Below, one piece after another: positions 48,029 through 59,621 of a stretch of 64,000 nucleotides of DNA; the stretch's first letter is position 1, and the number at the start of each line of letters is the position of its first letter. Made by a program: the position numbers and the translations under genes. Under the pieces are notes generated by a model, which saw only the letters and a program-made list of their open reading frames with translations, did not search any database and was not told the origin of the DNA. Source of the stretch: Amphirosellinia nigrospora (taxonomy: Eukaryota > Ascomycota > Sordariomycetes > Xylariales > Xylariaceae); the NCBI GenBank assembly GCA_004123355.1, contig SCHM01000004.1, positions 5,173,017 to 5,237,016 on the forward strand, in the 5' to 3' direction.

Positions 48029-51000
48029 GGCAAACTATGAATGGACGGCACGAATACGTGGGATCCTCTCCTTCTTCCCTCCTTCTCAGCATTGATTTCC
48101 TCCTCCACTTCTGCCGTCTCTCACCCGGGATCCAGACGAATCCGGGATAGCCGTAGTACCGTGTTAATGGCCAGACAGATAGAACGACGTGGATAGATAC
48201 AAATCGTCAGTGCTGCTCTAACAGTTATTACAATGCCCTGGCGGTAACAACAAAAACACCTGATACGTATTACGAATGGAAAACTTTTGTGCACGAAGAT
48301 AGGCACGTGTTAGTTATCAAAGGGCAGAGATGAGGCAAGGTTCGTGTTGGCGGGAACGCGCGGAAGAACATGCCGAGAAGGGGTTTGTGAATGGGATGAC
48401 GGTCTACTGCCTAAGGTGGGAAAGAAAAAGGACCGAGGCTACTTTGGCTCCGGGGAAAATTACACAGTCCACTACAAGGCGCAGATCGGAGAGAGGGGAG
48501 AAGGCGGGTGAAGGAGGACTACACAGTAGTAGTAGTAGTGGGGAAAGTACAAGCACCATCAGTTTCGTTGACTCCAGAGCCTAGGGCCGGTCCTAGTCGG
48601 TCGGTCGGAACACGGAGACCTTGGCTGGCCTGGTTTCTTTCCTTTACCTACTCTTTACCAGACGGGCGAGGAGCGGTATTGTATTATATATGAGGGTATT
48701 GCAAGTACGGGTGGTTCCAGGTTGGGTACTTGGGTAGGTAGGCAAGAGAGAAGCAGGTGGGCGGCAGGGCGGGCAAGTCTCGGGCTCACGGGTCTCCGGC
48801 GTCGATGGCTGGTTTCTTTTTGAGATGATGGGAAATTATGTGGGGCTGGCAAGATCAGAAGGAGACAAACTGCCACGGCCTCTGTACGGGTTTCCAGGTG
48901 CCACGGGGGTCAAGCGGTACGTACCTCCGTGCTCTAATGTTTGCCCAGGTGCTGTCGAGGTCGGCCACAAGCTGCTTGTGCCCAAGCCGGCCGCCAGAGC
49001 TCCGCGCCTTACGCAGTCACTCCCCTGTCCTTTTGCGATTGGCACACCACTTAAGGTTAGCTGGTGCTGGAAAAAAACTAAGAGACCTACCTAGGCAATG
49101 TGATAGGTCCTTAACACCTACCATAACATCGGAAGGTAATGTATTCCTCCCTGCTTGTGAGCAACACTCAAGAGTACCTACTAGCACTGAATTTATGTTA
49201 CAACTTCAACCTGATAGATATGATTATGGTATATCCCAGAACATGGGTGCTCGAGGAGGTCGCCGTCCGGATGCTTAAGCAATGCCTTGAGGTTTTTACT
49301 GGGCTAATTGAAGCCATGTGCAATATAGCCCGCCGGCGGAAATCAGCTATACGGAAGAGAACTGACCTATCCTTGATCTATTTTTGACGCATGCCATTTG
49401 TGTTATTTTGACCGCAGTACATTTGGGCCAAGACTAGGCAAATGGCATGTGAAAAATCAGGCACATGCATCTATCACCCTGGCGTTCTGCGTCTCCAGTC
49501 CCGAAGGCTTGGGCGTTGGCCTTTGATTTGCTCGGTAGCCAGCTGTGTCCAGCGAGCTGACCATCCAGCCAGCCAGCTTACTGGCCTTCCTCGGCGATAG
49601 ATGGGCCTCGTGGGAGGCCGATGAGACGAGGGACATGCCCGGCTCTGCTTACAGATTGTTGGCTCGGTAGACAGCCTCATCTCCATCGCCGCAGACGGTC
49701 TAATCCCCGGGAGCAACTTATGCGACTGTAGCGTAGACTACCTTTCGGCATCGTCAACAGCACCACGCTAGGACCGGTGTCAACTTTAAAATATTTGGAG
49801 GGGGGTCCGTGCTCCTATCACCTAATTTTATTCGCATCATATATCGTCCTTCCTAACTTCTTGCAAGTACAAATACTCTGTAGAAATTCGTTTGGCTACA
49901 GCCAGAAATACGCCACCTGCGGAGGAGCAGGATATGAGCTGGGTCGTCGCATTTCCCGCGCCGACTTGACGAACTGGACATTGCCCACGACTACGAACCG
50001 TAACCCCTTGCAGAGTGCAACTTCACCTTGCTATCTAGATTCTGAGAGGTGGTTTCGCATCAACATAGTCACCGAGTAAAGATAGTTTGTAGGGGATCTG
50101 AGTATCTACCCGTCGTAGTAGGTACTGTGCAATATGCGGTGCCCGCAACCAGCCCCAAAAGCCCGAAATTGGTGAGTTGGGGGCGGAGTGGACGGTCAGG
50201 GACGACCAGCTAAATGGTAAGCTTACGTTGGGTTCCCAAGTCAATCTGGAGGGGCGATGAGGATTTCACTTGTTACTTATGTGCATCGCCTGATCACCGC
50301 CAAGCCTGTAACGCGGCCTCCTCTAGGTACACGGGAATGTCCGTTAGTACCTACCTGGGGCCATGTTCATCAAGCCCCGAAGCAACCTTTGACCGCCCGC
50401 CGGCAGCTGTATTTGAACCCCAGTCGTGCCCATCGGTACCTCCGAACACTGTAAATAGATTGCTATGCCCCTCCACCGCCGTCTCTCTCTCCAACGACTC
50501 TGCCATGCGCGTATGGTAGATGGCTAATGCTTAGTTGGACTTTGTATGGATGTGTTTTTCATTTTTGGTATGATCTTTCTGGATAGTCGCGCAGCGCTCG
50601 TAAATGGTGGTGATGGTGAGACAATTGAAGCGCGCCGGCCGGTGGTTTGGTTTGGTGCCGCAATGGCCGGGACCAGAGGATCCAAGACACTTTTATTCAT
50701 GTACCTTTGACGTCACACTGCCAAGATCCGCCAGCACTCCAAGATAGCCCGGGGTCGCTCCGCACTATCATTAGAAGCCAAGGAGTTTAAATGATAATCT
50801 TTTCGCATCTCAGAATGGATTTGACACGGCTCGACGGCCGGTAACCATGTGTCCAAAACTCCACAAGAAACCCCCAATGAGTGGAAGATCTGCAGGCCTG
50901 ACGGCAGACGGCAGCGCTGTCGCGTTTGAGCCGGTGCCACAACCTCCTTAAGGCATCGCCGATTCAGTCTGGAATAGATACCTTCTCACCATTCTCGTCC

Positions 51001-51390
51001 GAGCGCGGGGGCGGAACTCATACTGCCTCATGATTACGGCGTCCGAAGGCCATGATGCATTTGCCGCTTGGCAATCCTTTTCATGCTCTCGAAGCCCTTT
51101 CTATCTAATTCGGTCTGTAGTCGCGCGAATCTCGTTGGTCATCACAAGTGCGTTAAATTGACTGGGCTTCACCCATCCTAACATACTTATAGTCGGGTCC
51201 GATCTCCCGTCTGCCGAATTCTACAACTATAAGGATCGACGCGCCTGCTGGCAAGTGTATGCGAAGAAACTGTCTGCTTTAGGCAATTGACGGGAATAAA
51301 GTCGCTGCGGAATCAATTGGTTGCTCAGTTCAAGGTTGCTGCTAATACGGCAGAGCAGGCGTCACATAAAAACGGCTCGGCTCAGGCCAA

Positions 51391-51408
51391 CCCCCCCCCC
51401 CCCCCCCC
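51391..51408. repeat. Poly-C tract, 18 bases
   Basis: C18 followed by further C runs broken by single T bases; non-coding. Confidence 0.9.
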
Positions 51409-52676
51409 TCCCCCTCCCACGCGCGGTGTAATCCTAGTGAGTTGGGGCTATCGATACTTCCGGCCAACATGTCCGGATCGTAAGTCGTAGGCTTTCGATA
51501 AGCTGACGTACGATGACGAGTTTGCCGCCGTCCCCGCCGAATTGTATCGCTAGTCCCCATTGTTTCACACCGGCATGCAGCAGAGTGAACAGTCCCGAGG
51601 TGAGCTGAGAAGCCGTGGTTCGACGTGTGGCAGACTTCGGCCCCTCATGAAAGTCGACCGATATTTTTCTCTGTCCCATCCGTGTCTCACAATATGCATA
51701 TCACCACGTACATTCGTGCGGGGTCCATGTTCGCTGGCATCGTAGCTCATCATGTCACGTTAATCAGTCTGGGATCTGAAGAGCGCGGTTTCGGAGTGCC
51801 GGAACGGTGCGGAAGGATTAGAGGGGGCCCCCTTGGTGAAGTCAGCATTCTTCGTGTGCTGAGTGTTCGGAAGCCTCGGTCATGGTCCCCACAACCACAC
51901 CCGACCACGAACGCAACATTACGTGGAGAGGCACTATTAAATGTAGCACGGTATATAAAAGAATACACGTCTGCATATTATCTTCATTCCTTAGATTTTA
52001 TTGATTAAGTTGGGGCCGATGAGATACCTCAAAAGTTTCCGGGATCCCTGGGCGTGGCTAGTCATGTTATGGCATTGCTCCAAAACAACTCGGAGCACAG
52101 CTACTCGCATTTCTGATGAATCCGGCTAGTTTTAGCAGCCATCATCCGAGCGCCCATCTTGGCATCCACGTTAATTTTTTAAGGCAAAACGAAATAGAGA
52201 ATAGGTATACCCTACTTGTGAGGGGTTCCCCGATCAGGACCCCGATGACCATTGCCGTCACATATTAGTCTTGTTGAGAAAGACACCGACACTCCAATAA
52301 TAGACAGAATCTTTCATTCTCTTTGCATGTTTCTAGTTACAATTCATCATCTTTTCAATAAAATTTAGTATCGGCACCATCACAGCTTATCACGTAACGG
52401 AGAATATATCGCAGTGTTTAGGTCTACATAAGTTTCCCAACTAATTACACTAATTGTGGTCCTTAAACCCAATTTCATAACAAGTCGTCCAGTACAATTG
52501 TTCGTCGCCCCTCCTCGGCCATTTAGTAATGGCCAAAAGCGCAACATGAATCAAGTAGATTGCTGCGTGCGAAAACCACATTTAAGCGTTAGTAGCCTGT
52601 GTGCCAATAGGGAAGTCGCATGCATATGACAGACTCAGTTTAGCGGAGCATCCAGGGTTTACAGTGACGGCCCATT

Positions 52677-55142
52677 CTACTTCACCTCCACGCTTAAGTT
52701 TAGCTTCTGCCTTTCCCCATGACTTGTCGCAATCCGTGTCATCACCGCCACACACAGTTGGCCATCGACGACCAGACCCTCCGGCTTGAAGATCGTAATT
52801 CTGAGCCGTTCATCTTGACTCACGGGGACTTGGTCGAGCACGGTGATTTGCAAAGGTTTCTCCTGGAGCTTATCCCGGGTGTTCACAAGCGTGATGGTCC
52901 GGGTGAACAGGCTGTGGTTATCTTGCTGGCTCCCGGAGAATAGGGAGCTGGCGCGGTGCTTGGCTTCGGGCTTGGGATAAAGAACCCGGATCGAAGGGTC
53001 GTTGCCCAGGTTGAGACTAAAAGTATCCCCGGTACTGCAACGCGGTAGCGCGACTCGCCCGAGAAAACTCCCGTCGAGGGTGAGCCCGGTCCGGCCTTTG
53101 GGTAGAGTGAGCTTGCTAGCATGGCGTACTTTAGCTTTCAGAAATACAACCCGCTTAATTTTAGGGACAGCAACATAGCTGAATACCACATCGGAGTAAG
53201 CCATACGAGCTACTCGGTGCCTCGACGTCGTCGATGAGGGCGAGAGCGACTTTAAGCCCACCAAGGCATACGTTGTTGTGAGTCCTGTTTCCTCAAAGTT
53301 GGATTCCTCAAACTCGAGGTCGGGTCGGAATGAGACCGGGGTTGGACAGTTGTCGGCATCTGAAACGTCCTTCTCGGGGAAGTCAGCTACGGGCTGGGCT
53401 CCCTCATAGCTACGTTGGCTTACTTGAGCTTGAGAGGGGTCCCCAAAAAGCCCGCTGTTAGCCGCCGGTTGAGAGTTCCCAGAAAGCCCATTGTTGCCCG
53501 CCGATTGAGAGTTGCCGAAAAGCCCACCATTACCTGCTGTGGGCTGAGAACCGAAAAGCCCGCCGCCTCCTGGGGGAGAGGGCTGGCCGAAACCGCTTGC
53601 CTGAGCTGTGGCGCCGAAGGCCGGCTGCGGTGGGCCGAATAGTCCTCCAGTCCTCGCGGTTGCTGCCTTCCACCAGGATCCCTGTGGTGGACCGAATAGT
53701 CCTCCCGTCCTCGCAGGTGCTATATTGGACGCCGATTCTTGTTCTAGAATCGAGCGAGGCTTGGGAAGTAGGTCATGATGTAGTGGAAGGCGGTCTACTC
53801 CAAATAGTTCGTGGCGCTGGAAGCGGATCTTCTGCTCCTGGATCGGATGGGCCCAGCTCCCCGTCTCGTCATGCGAGTACATGATTCCAGGTGTTTCAGA
53901 AGGAAATTTCCGATTAAGAGAGATGGTCCATGGCAGTAATTTGGGGGCCGGCTCATTGATATCAGAGAGTTCTGTCTGTGACGTGGATAGCGCGATGTTG
54001 CATTTGTCCCACGTCTCCGAAGTTTGGTTGATTAAACGGGCATCAAAATATAGTAGGCCTGAATTGGAAGTGGTCGAGAGTGACATGTCATAAGTGGGCG
54101 ACCAGAAAGCATGGTCAGTCGCGTAACTCAGAGTCATGTCACAAGTCTTCATGTCAACATCATCAGGAATGAATCCTTCATCATCGTCAGGCGTAGGTTT
54201 AACATCGACGTTCAGTGTGATGACATAGACCTTTTTAGGCCAGTACAGTTCTCGTTCTGCTCGTATACGTGCTCTCTCTTTCGCTTGCTCAAGGTCCTTC
54301 CGGCGCTGCTTCTCTATCTCCTTGTTTCTGGCTACACGCGCTTTCACACGGCGCTTTTCGATACGCTTGCGTAGACGACCTTCCTCCTTTTTCAAGGTCC
54401 GCATCTTCTTGAGGATGTCCTGCGCCTTACTTTCCCCTTCCCGATAGGTGCGGAAGATCTCTGCTCGCTCATTTTGGTAGATCCTCATACCGTCCTCGAA
54501 GGGTGTTTTCGAGTGGCCTTCATTTCCAGCAGCCATTGAATGTCCGTACGCTTCCAGAATATGCAAGCGACTTTCTGCGCTACGCACGGCTTCTGAGGCA
54601 ACCTTATTCTCGTCCTCTAACAGGCGGATCTTGTCTAATACAGCTTCGAGCTCCGGGTCATCATCATCTTGCTCCAGTGAATCAGTGCCTGAATCATCAG
54701 ACGGGTCGTTCACGTCGTCAGGCTCTGTAAAGACGTCATCGAATATTTCCCTATTGGGAAGAAGCTCAACGACGAGGTTGGTGATCAGAGCGTGACCGGT
54801 TCCGTCAATTTTCACAGAGTTTTCATCCAATGTTGGCGTCAGGCCTATGATAGCGATTTGGTTTGTCCCAACCTGGTAAAATGGTTAGCGAGTGTAGTAC
54901 GAAGTGAACGGTAACATAGACGCCAGAGAACTCGGCATGGGCACGGCTAAGAGTCTGAAGGGAAGAAAACTTGCCTTGAGGGGAACATCTTTGATGTCGC
55001 GAACAACGTGGGCACGTGTGGGAAAGAGTGTAACGGAGCGAGTCCCGAGCTCTCGAACATGATACTCCCGTCTATGATCAATCTGGGCTGCCGCATCAAT
55101 GACCGGCTCCGCTGCCGAAGATGATATAGCTCTGAATGCCAT
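52677..55142 (-). CDS. DUF4140/DUF4139 protein with internal GLFG repeats
   Basis: Two exons: 55142-54975 and 54872-52677, 787 residues, with no frame break. The intron is of the GC-AG type (AAG|GCAAGT). The N-terminus (HVRELGTRSVTLFPTRAHVVRDIKDVP... VGTNQIAIIGLTP) is the DUF4140 part. A charged coiled coil follows (about 115-250; KEEGRLRKRIEKRR). The DUF4139 beta domain starts near residue 255 with YWPKKVYVITLNVDVKP and continues in WSPTYDMSLS and RVVFLKAKVRHASKL. Between its two parts sits a segment of about 110 residues with GLFGPPQ (twice), GLFGSQP, GLFGNSQ, GLSGNSQ and GLFGDPS. Such repeats are typical of nucleoporins. Function of the family is unknown. Confidence 0.88.
54873..54974 (-). 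other. GC-AG intron in the DUF4139 gene
   Basis: Donor CTCAAG|GCAAGT and acceptor TACCAG|GTTGGG; the join K|VGTNQIAIIG restores the family sequence. No GT donor nearby gives an open frame. Confidence 0.8.
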
Positions 55143-55627
55143 GACGAATGATTTGTGTAGTTAAAAGTATCGGGAATTGAGTGACAAGAATAAACACATA
55201 CGTTTATATATACACCTGATTTCCTACCTGTCGTGCTAGGCAGTGAGTGGCTGTGCTGCCTAGGCTGCTAGAAGAACTGACAGCCAATCAAACGTTCAGG
55301 CATCAATGGAAGCGAATACTCAGCTGTGCCGCTAAGACATGCCTTTAACCTTAGTAAAGTGCTGTGAATCAACAAGACCAGATGTGATGAGCAAAAACCG
55401 CAGCGCTTGTATGTATCTAATAATTTGAGGAATTTCATGGTTAGATTCGGGGCTAGTCCAAATAAGTCTTAAATCCGACTTTCCCCGGGCTCTGGCTAAC
55501 TCAACAGGTAAGCGAAACTCCCTTCACCTACTAAGTACTAAGAGGTAGATACACTATGTGTTGCTGTGCTCTCTCGCTTTGATGTCTACGTCGCTTTCCC
55601 AGCAGCTGAAATAATAATCACTGCTCA
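55143..55627. promoter_or_regulatory. Divergent promoter region between the DUF4139 gene and a Zn2Cys6 gene
   Basis: 485 bp between divergent starts, with TATATATA near 55205 just upstream of the minus-strand gene. No coding frame. Confidence 0.5.
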
Positions 55628-57289
55628 ATGTTGCGGCGATCACATAAAAAGACAAGAAAAGGTTCCAAATGCGATGAGTGTCGGCGCCGTCATATTAGGG
55701 CAAGTTCCAGTCCGAGTCTTTCAGATATACTTGTTATATGTGCCCGTACACCCATTTCTCCCCATTGCGTTCTTAAGGAGACTATTCTGTCTGGATGTAG
55801 GCTAACCGGCGTATCAATCTCTCTCTGTAGTGTGACCAACAGCGTCCTAGCTGTATAAACTGTCAAAACTCAGAGCGCACCTGTATCTATAGATCTGTAG
55901 ACCGACCTCATGTGGGAGAGGCGCCTTCGACCTCAAGCACATCATCCAGCAATCACACGCCGCCCCATTCCGGAGAAGAGGCATCGCGGGAACCACCATC
56001 CTTTTCTAGTCTATCGGCACAAACTCCAGATGATTCTCTCGTCAATATCACTCACTTGGAGCTCTTCCACCATTTCACCCAGAGCACCTTTCTCTTCATC
56101 GACAAGGACACAGCCTTTACCGATGGGCTGAAGAAAACGACCCTCTCAAATGCTTTCTCACACCCCTACCTAATGCACGGCATCCTCGCCTTTGCCGCTC
56201 GCCATATTAGCACCCAGGTTGGTCCAGAGCGATCTCGCTTCTACCTCGATCAATCAACCAGGCTCCAGACTTGGGCGGTGGCCAAATTCAACCCCGCTCC
56301 TCCAGAGCCCGACCGTGATACTTGCGTGACACTTTTCCTCTTTTCCTGCTTGACCTGTATACATGGTCTGGCTGACATTGGCCTTTCTAATCTTACTCCG
56401 GAGCCTTTCTTCATTCGCCTCGGGCAATTCTTCGGCCTCCAACGTGGCGTGAGAACGGTCGTCGTCGACCACTGGTCTCAACTGAGCGAGTCCGAGATAC
56501 AAACCCTGTTTGAGTGGTGGGAGTTGCTAGCTCGAAGGAAGGGACAGGGGCCTGAGTGTGATGCCATTCGGCAGCTCGTCACACGTCGACTGATCTTTCA
56601 CCAGCGGCTGCCGAGGCTTGTCACTTTGCTATCGAGCAATTGCAATACATTCTAGATGAATATACCCCGGCCGCCCGGTGCCGGCTCATTCGGTTTACGG
56701 TAGGTGAACAACTATCTCGTCGACGTCTACATTGGCATTCCCTCCACACCTCACTACACTCCATTCATTACGTCGTCTAGTACTTTATTTAGTTGGTTGG
56801 CAGAGAGACAAATGCCGAACAGAATAGAAATACACTCCGCCATGGAAGATACCAGCCACTTGTACTAACTTCTATTCTCTAGCGATACTAGCGTGGCCAC
56901 TTCTCATCTCCGAGAAGATGATTGACTTACTCGTGCTACGTCGGCCGGCGGCGTTAGTCATTCTTACCTATTATGGCCTGACGCTCGATTTCTGCTGCCG
57001 GGATATGTGGATGGTTGGTCGAGTTGGAAAAGACATAGTGCATGCAGTCTCTCAGTATCTTGCCCAAGTTGGGCCGAGCGGCTTCGATGGCCTTGTGAGG
57101 CTGTTGGCATTGAATTGTTATGATCGAGTGGTCTATCAACTACCAACCGTGAAGTGCCACCTTACTTCCAAATATCTTTCTACGGTTTTAGGCCCCAACA
57201 GTGAGGGAAACGTAGGTACTGAGCATCGAGACAGCTCCCTCAACGGTTGCCTATCGCGAACTTATTGTCATCGGAGCCTTTGGCCTTAG
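55628..57289 (+). CDS. Zn2Cys6 transcription factor (UPC2-like layout)
   Basis: Exon 1 is 55628-55699 and ends ...KCDECRRRHIR. Exon 2 begins at 55831 with CDQQRPSCINCQNSERTC, completing a perfect C-x2-C-x6-C-x6-C-x2-C-x6-C cluster. The intron between them is GC-AG (AGG|GCAAGT). Exon 2 runs to about 56699 with a regulatory domain (LELFHHFTQSTFLFI, LMHGILAFAARHIS, RFYLDQSTRLQTW) as in sterol-uptake-type regulators. A lost base near 56595 makes the frame seem to stop at 56655. Past it, PAAAEACHFAIEQLQYILDE is family-like. A last exon from about 56882 continues as ILAWPLLISEKMIDLLVLR. The phase of that join is unresolved, so the C-terminus and the stop at 57289 are tentative. Confidence 0.75.
55700..55830 (+). 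other. GC-AG intron splitting the zinc cluster
   Basis: Donor ATTAGG|GCAAGT, acceptor CTGTAG|TGTGACC, phase 0. It falls exactly between the x6 spacer and the third cysteine of the zinc cluster. Confidence 0.8.
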
Positions 57290-58099
57290 ATTCTTCCTTT
57301 CATTGTCGTACTGGAAAAATCACTCATCGCCACAAGGGCTGACTATCGCAACATTAGTCTTTTCTTTGCCATAAGGCTTCTTCATAGCTTCCTCTCAGAT
57401 TCTTCAGCGAACTCGAATACGTAGCGCCGTGTTGATGTTCCCAAGTGTACGATTCCGTCCCCGGCAATGTGCGCGATCGGCTCATTACGCAACTGATCGC
57501 TCTACTACTTAAATGTAGTAGGGGGCTGTGGTTCCTACGTCATGCATCGTGAGGACTGGGAGACCGGCTTGACAGGTGGCTGCAAGGGACTCATGGCGTA
57601 TTGAACGGCGGGTAGGGAGAATTGGGAAAAGGGATAGAGGTATTCCAATCGCTTTGGTTCCGAGATGCAAGATACCAATGAAAATACAACAAGTTGGCAA
57701 AAGAGAGGCTCCCCAAGAACGATTCGCCGTTCGGCTAACACGGTTACCCCGCGGACCCAGCTACCACCCCTGGATGCATCATGCATTAGGTACCTACCTA
57801 CTCGGGCATCCTACGTACAGCTGCACATTGAGCTGGACATTGGGCGGCGGCAATGTGCATGAAACCTTTTGTGTGTTTTTTTGCCTTCGCGTACTTAGCC
57901 CCCCAAAATCCATTCGTATCTTCTCATAATTTCATAATCGTAGACCGCCATCTGTGTTGAAGCGCGTTTGTTCAGGTATCTTACATCGACTAACTCAAGC
58001 CACCATATCCGGCTCGGCTCGCTGCTTGCTTCTCTATAGCACTCATACCTCACCACTCACTCTACACCACCTGCCCCCGTCGTGCAGATATAGATCAAT
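57290..58099. other. Intergenic region, no gene seen
   Basis: 810 bp with the 3' flank of the Zn2Cys6 gene and the promoter of the next plus-strand gene; a TAGGTACCTACCTA motif lies at 57787-57800. Confidence 0.55.
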
Positions 58100-59275
58100 A
58101 TGGAGTACCAGGCGCCGACGCCATCTTTCCAGCCGACTGCTACGGCAGCACCGCCGGAGACTGCGCCGCCGCCCTTCCGGCAGCAGCAGTCACAGCAACA
58201 GCAACAAATCGATCAGCAGCCCATAGTAGCCTCACCCTTTGTCGGCACTGACCTGCGCACCATCAAATCCGCCTGCGAGATCTCGCTCCGCGAGTACGCC
58301 AGCCTGCAACACAGGGCGGCGGGCCCGGACGCGACCGGCTGCGTGCCCAGGGCGCACTCGCCGCGAGTGATCTCCGCGTCCTCCGCTCCGAGGTCGCGGC
58401 GCTGTTAAAGAAGGCCGAGGCTTCCAGGTGGCGGAAGTGGTTGCTCGGGGGTATCGTGTGAGTACTCATCATCGTTCCTTTCTTCCTTTCTTTCTTTTAG
58501 TGTTGATTGTGCCTATGCTTTCTGCGATTTCCTTTGCCCCTCTATTTCCTTTAGCAGCGTGCAACTTCGTTGCGCTGCTTCGTCTGTTCTACTTCTCCAT
58601 GGCCATCTTGGCTCTGTCCTCTCCTAGCACACGGCTTGGTGATAGGCGGGGATACTGTTGAACGAGGACAGGCGTGTATTAACCGCATTCAAGTGCGGCC
58701 CTCATCCCCGCCGTGCGCAAGATCTTCCGCAGATCACATGACGACAAAGCGTCCTCGAATGACACGGAGTACGCCTTCCGGAAGAGCAAGTCCCTCATCG
58801 CTCGCATCTTAGATTCCGTACGCGTTCACGGCAAGTCTGGCCTGGCATCTGTGGCATTCTTTGTGCTGGCTGTGCTTTACGTGTTTCAGAGCGAGGTGTC
58901 GCTACGTGTTGCTAGGACGGTCTCAAAGAGGTTGAAGAGGCTCGTCACCAAGGTGGAGAATGGTGTCGAGGATGTGGACCAACAGGATTTGAAGGTGCTG
59001 AACGGGTGGCGGTGGAGGGTGTTGCTTTGGTAGGGTGTTGCCAGTATTGGACGTTCCAGTAGCTCTGTTGTCTCTTGAGCATTTCAGTTCCACCGGGCTT
59101 TGGGACATTCATCTCTTACGTGGTGGATATGGCGTCGCTGGTGGACAAGCTGGACATTCTAGCACGGTTTCTCTCTCCAGATTCTCACGAGGGTATAGGT
59201 AGGGAGGTAGATCAAGATGAACCAGACAGGACAGGACAAAGGGGCAGAACTTGGGAATTCGAGATAGTTTTATGA
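58100..59275 (+). CDS. Conserved-looking protein of unknown function with one likely membrane helix
   Basis: Three exons: 58100-58457, 58694-59029 and 59080-59275, 296 residues with consistent phases. The N-terminal 50 residues are Pro/Gln-rich (a short poly-Gln stretch). A helical, Arg-rich segment follows (ACEISLREYASLQ, then LRVLRSEVAALLKKAEASRW). The next part has a charged stretch and one hydrophobic segment, GLASVAFFVLAVLYVF, probably a membrane anchor. Exon 3 adds PPGFGTFISYVVDMASLVDK and a polar tail. A lost base near 58320 shifts the frame inside exon 1. The last intron is inferred from an in-frame join to strongly coding-like sequence; without it the protein stops at 59033. I do not recognise the family. 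Confidence 0.65.
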
Positions 59276-59621
59276 TCGAGACTTTATAAGACATGATTGA
59301 GCTACAGGTAACAAGAGTCCTTGCCACTTTACGCTGGGCGTCTGCCTACGTGAGCCTAGGTTATTATCAAGTTAGTTCAAGTAGCGCCAGGCTTGTCGAG
59401 AGATGTCCCCCAAAGATGATCAATATCTTGTTGCTATCTGATCGAGGAATAGTATGCGCTGTTTACGCTCCATGCCGGGGTGTTTGAGGTATAGATTAAA
59501 ACGAAAGGAGAAACTCGCAAGGCATCGTTGAGTTATCCGTTTTCCTTCCTTTTCTGGTTCCGAACCGGGTATATACGCCACACAAAGCCGATAATATACA
59601 CGCCACCGAATGCTTGCTAGA
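59276..59621. other. Short gap between convergent genes
   Basis: 346 bp; 3' flanks of the preceding gene and of NUP49. Nothing else recognised. Confidence 0.6.

Larger units (their letters stand above)
47121..52676. other. 5.5 kb gene-free region upstream of the Zn2Cys6 factor
   Basis: No frame on either strand looks coding over this whole stretch. From about 47170 to 48530 the plus strand is purine-rich (GGGAGAAGG, GAGAGGAGAG), so the minus-strand gene would have a CT-rich leader, as is common in fungi. Contains TAGGTAGGTA motifs, an (ATGG)n/(GGTCGAT)n microsatellite, a poly-C run and, near 52000-52600, AT-richer DNA. It may hold a long promoter or 5' leader, or non-coding RNA that cannot be seen from sequence. 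Confidence 0.5.

Noticed and set aside
47779-48876. Several 60-110 residue frames upstream of the Zn2Cys6 factor
   Set aside because: They follow purine/pyrimidine-rich repeats and microsatellites and show no coding character.
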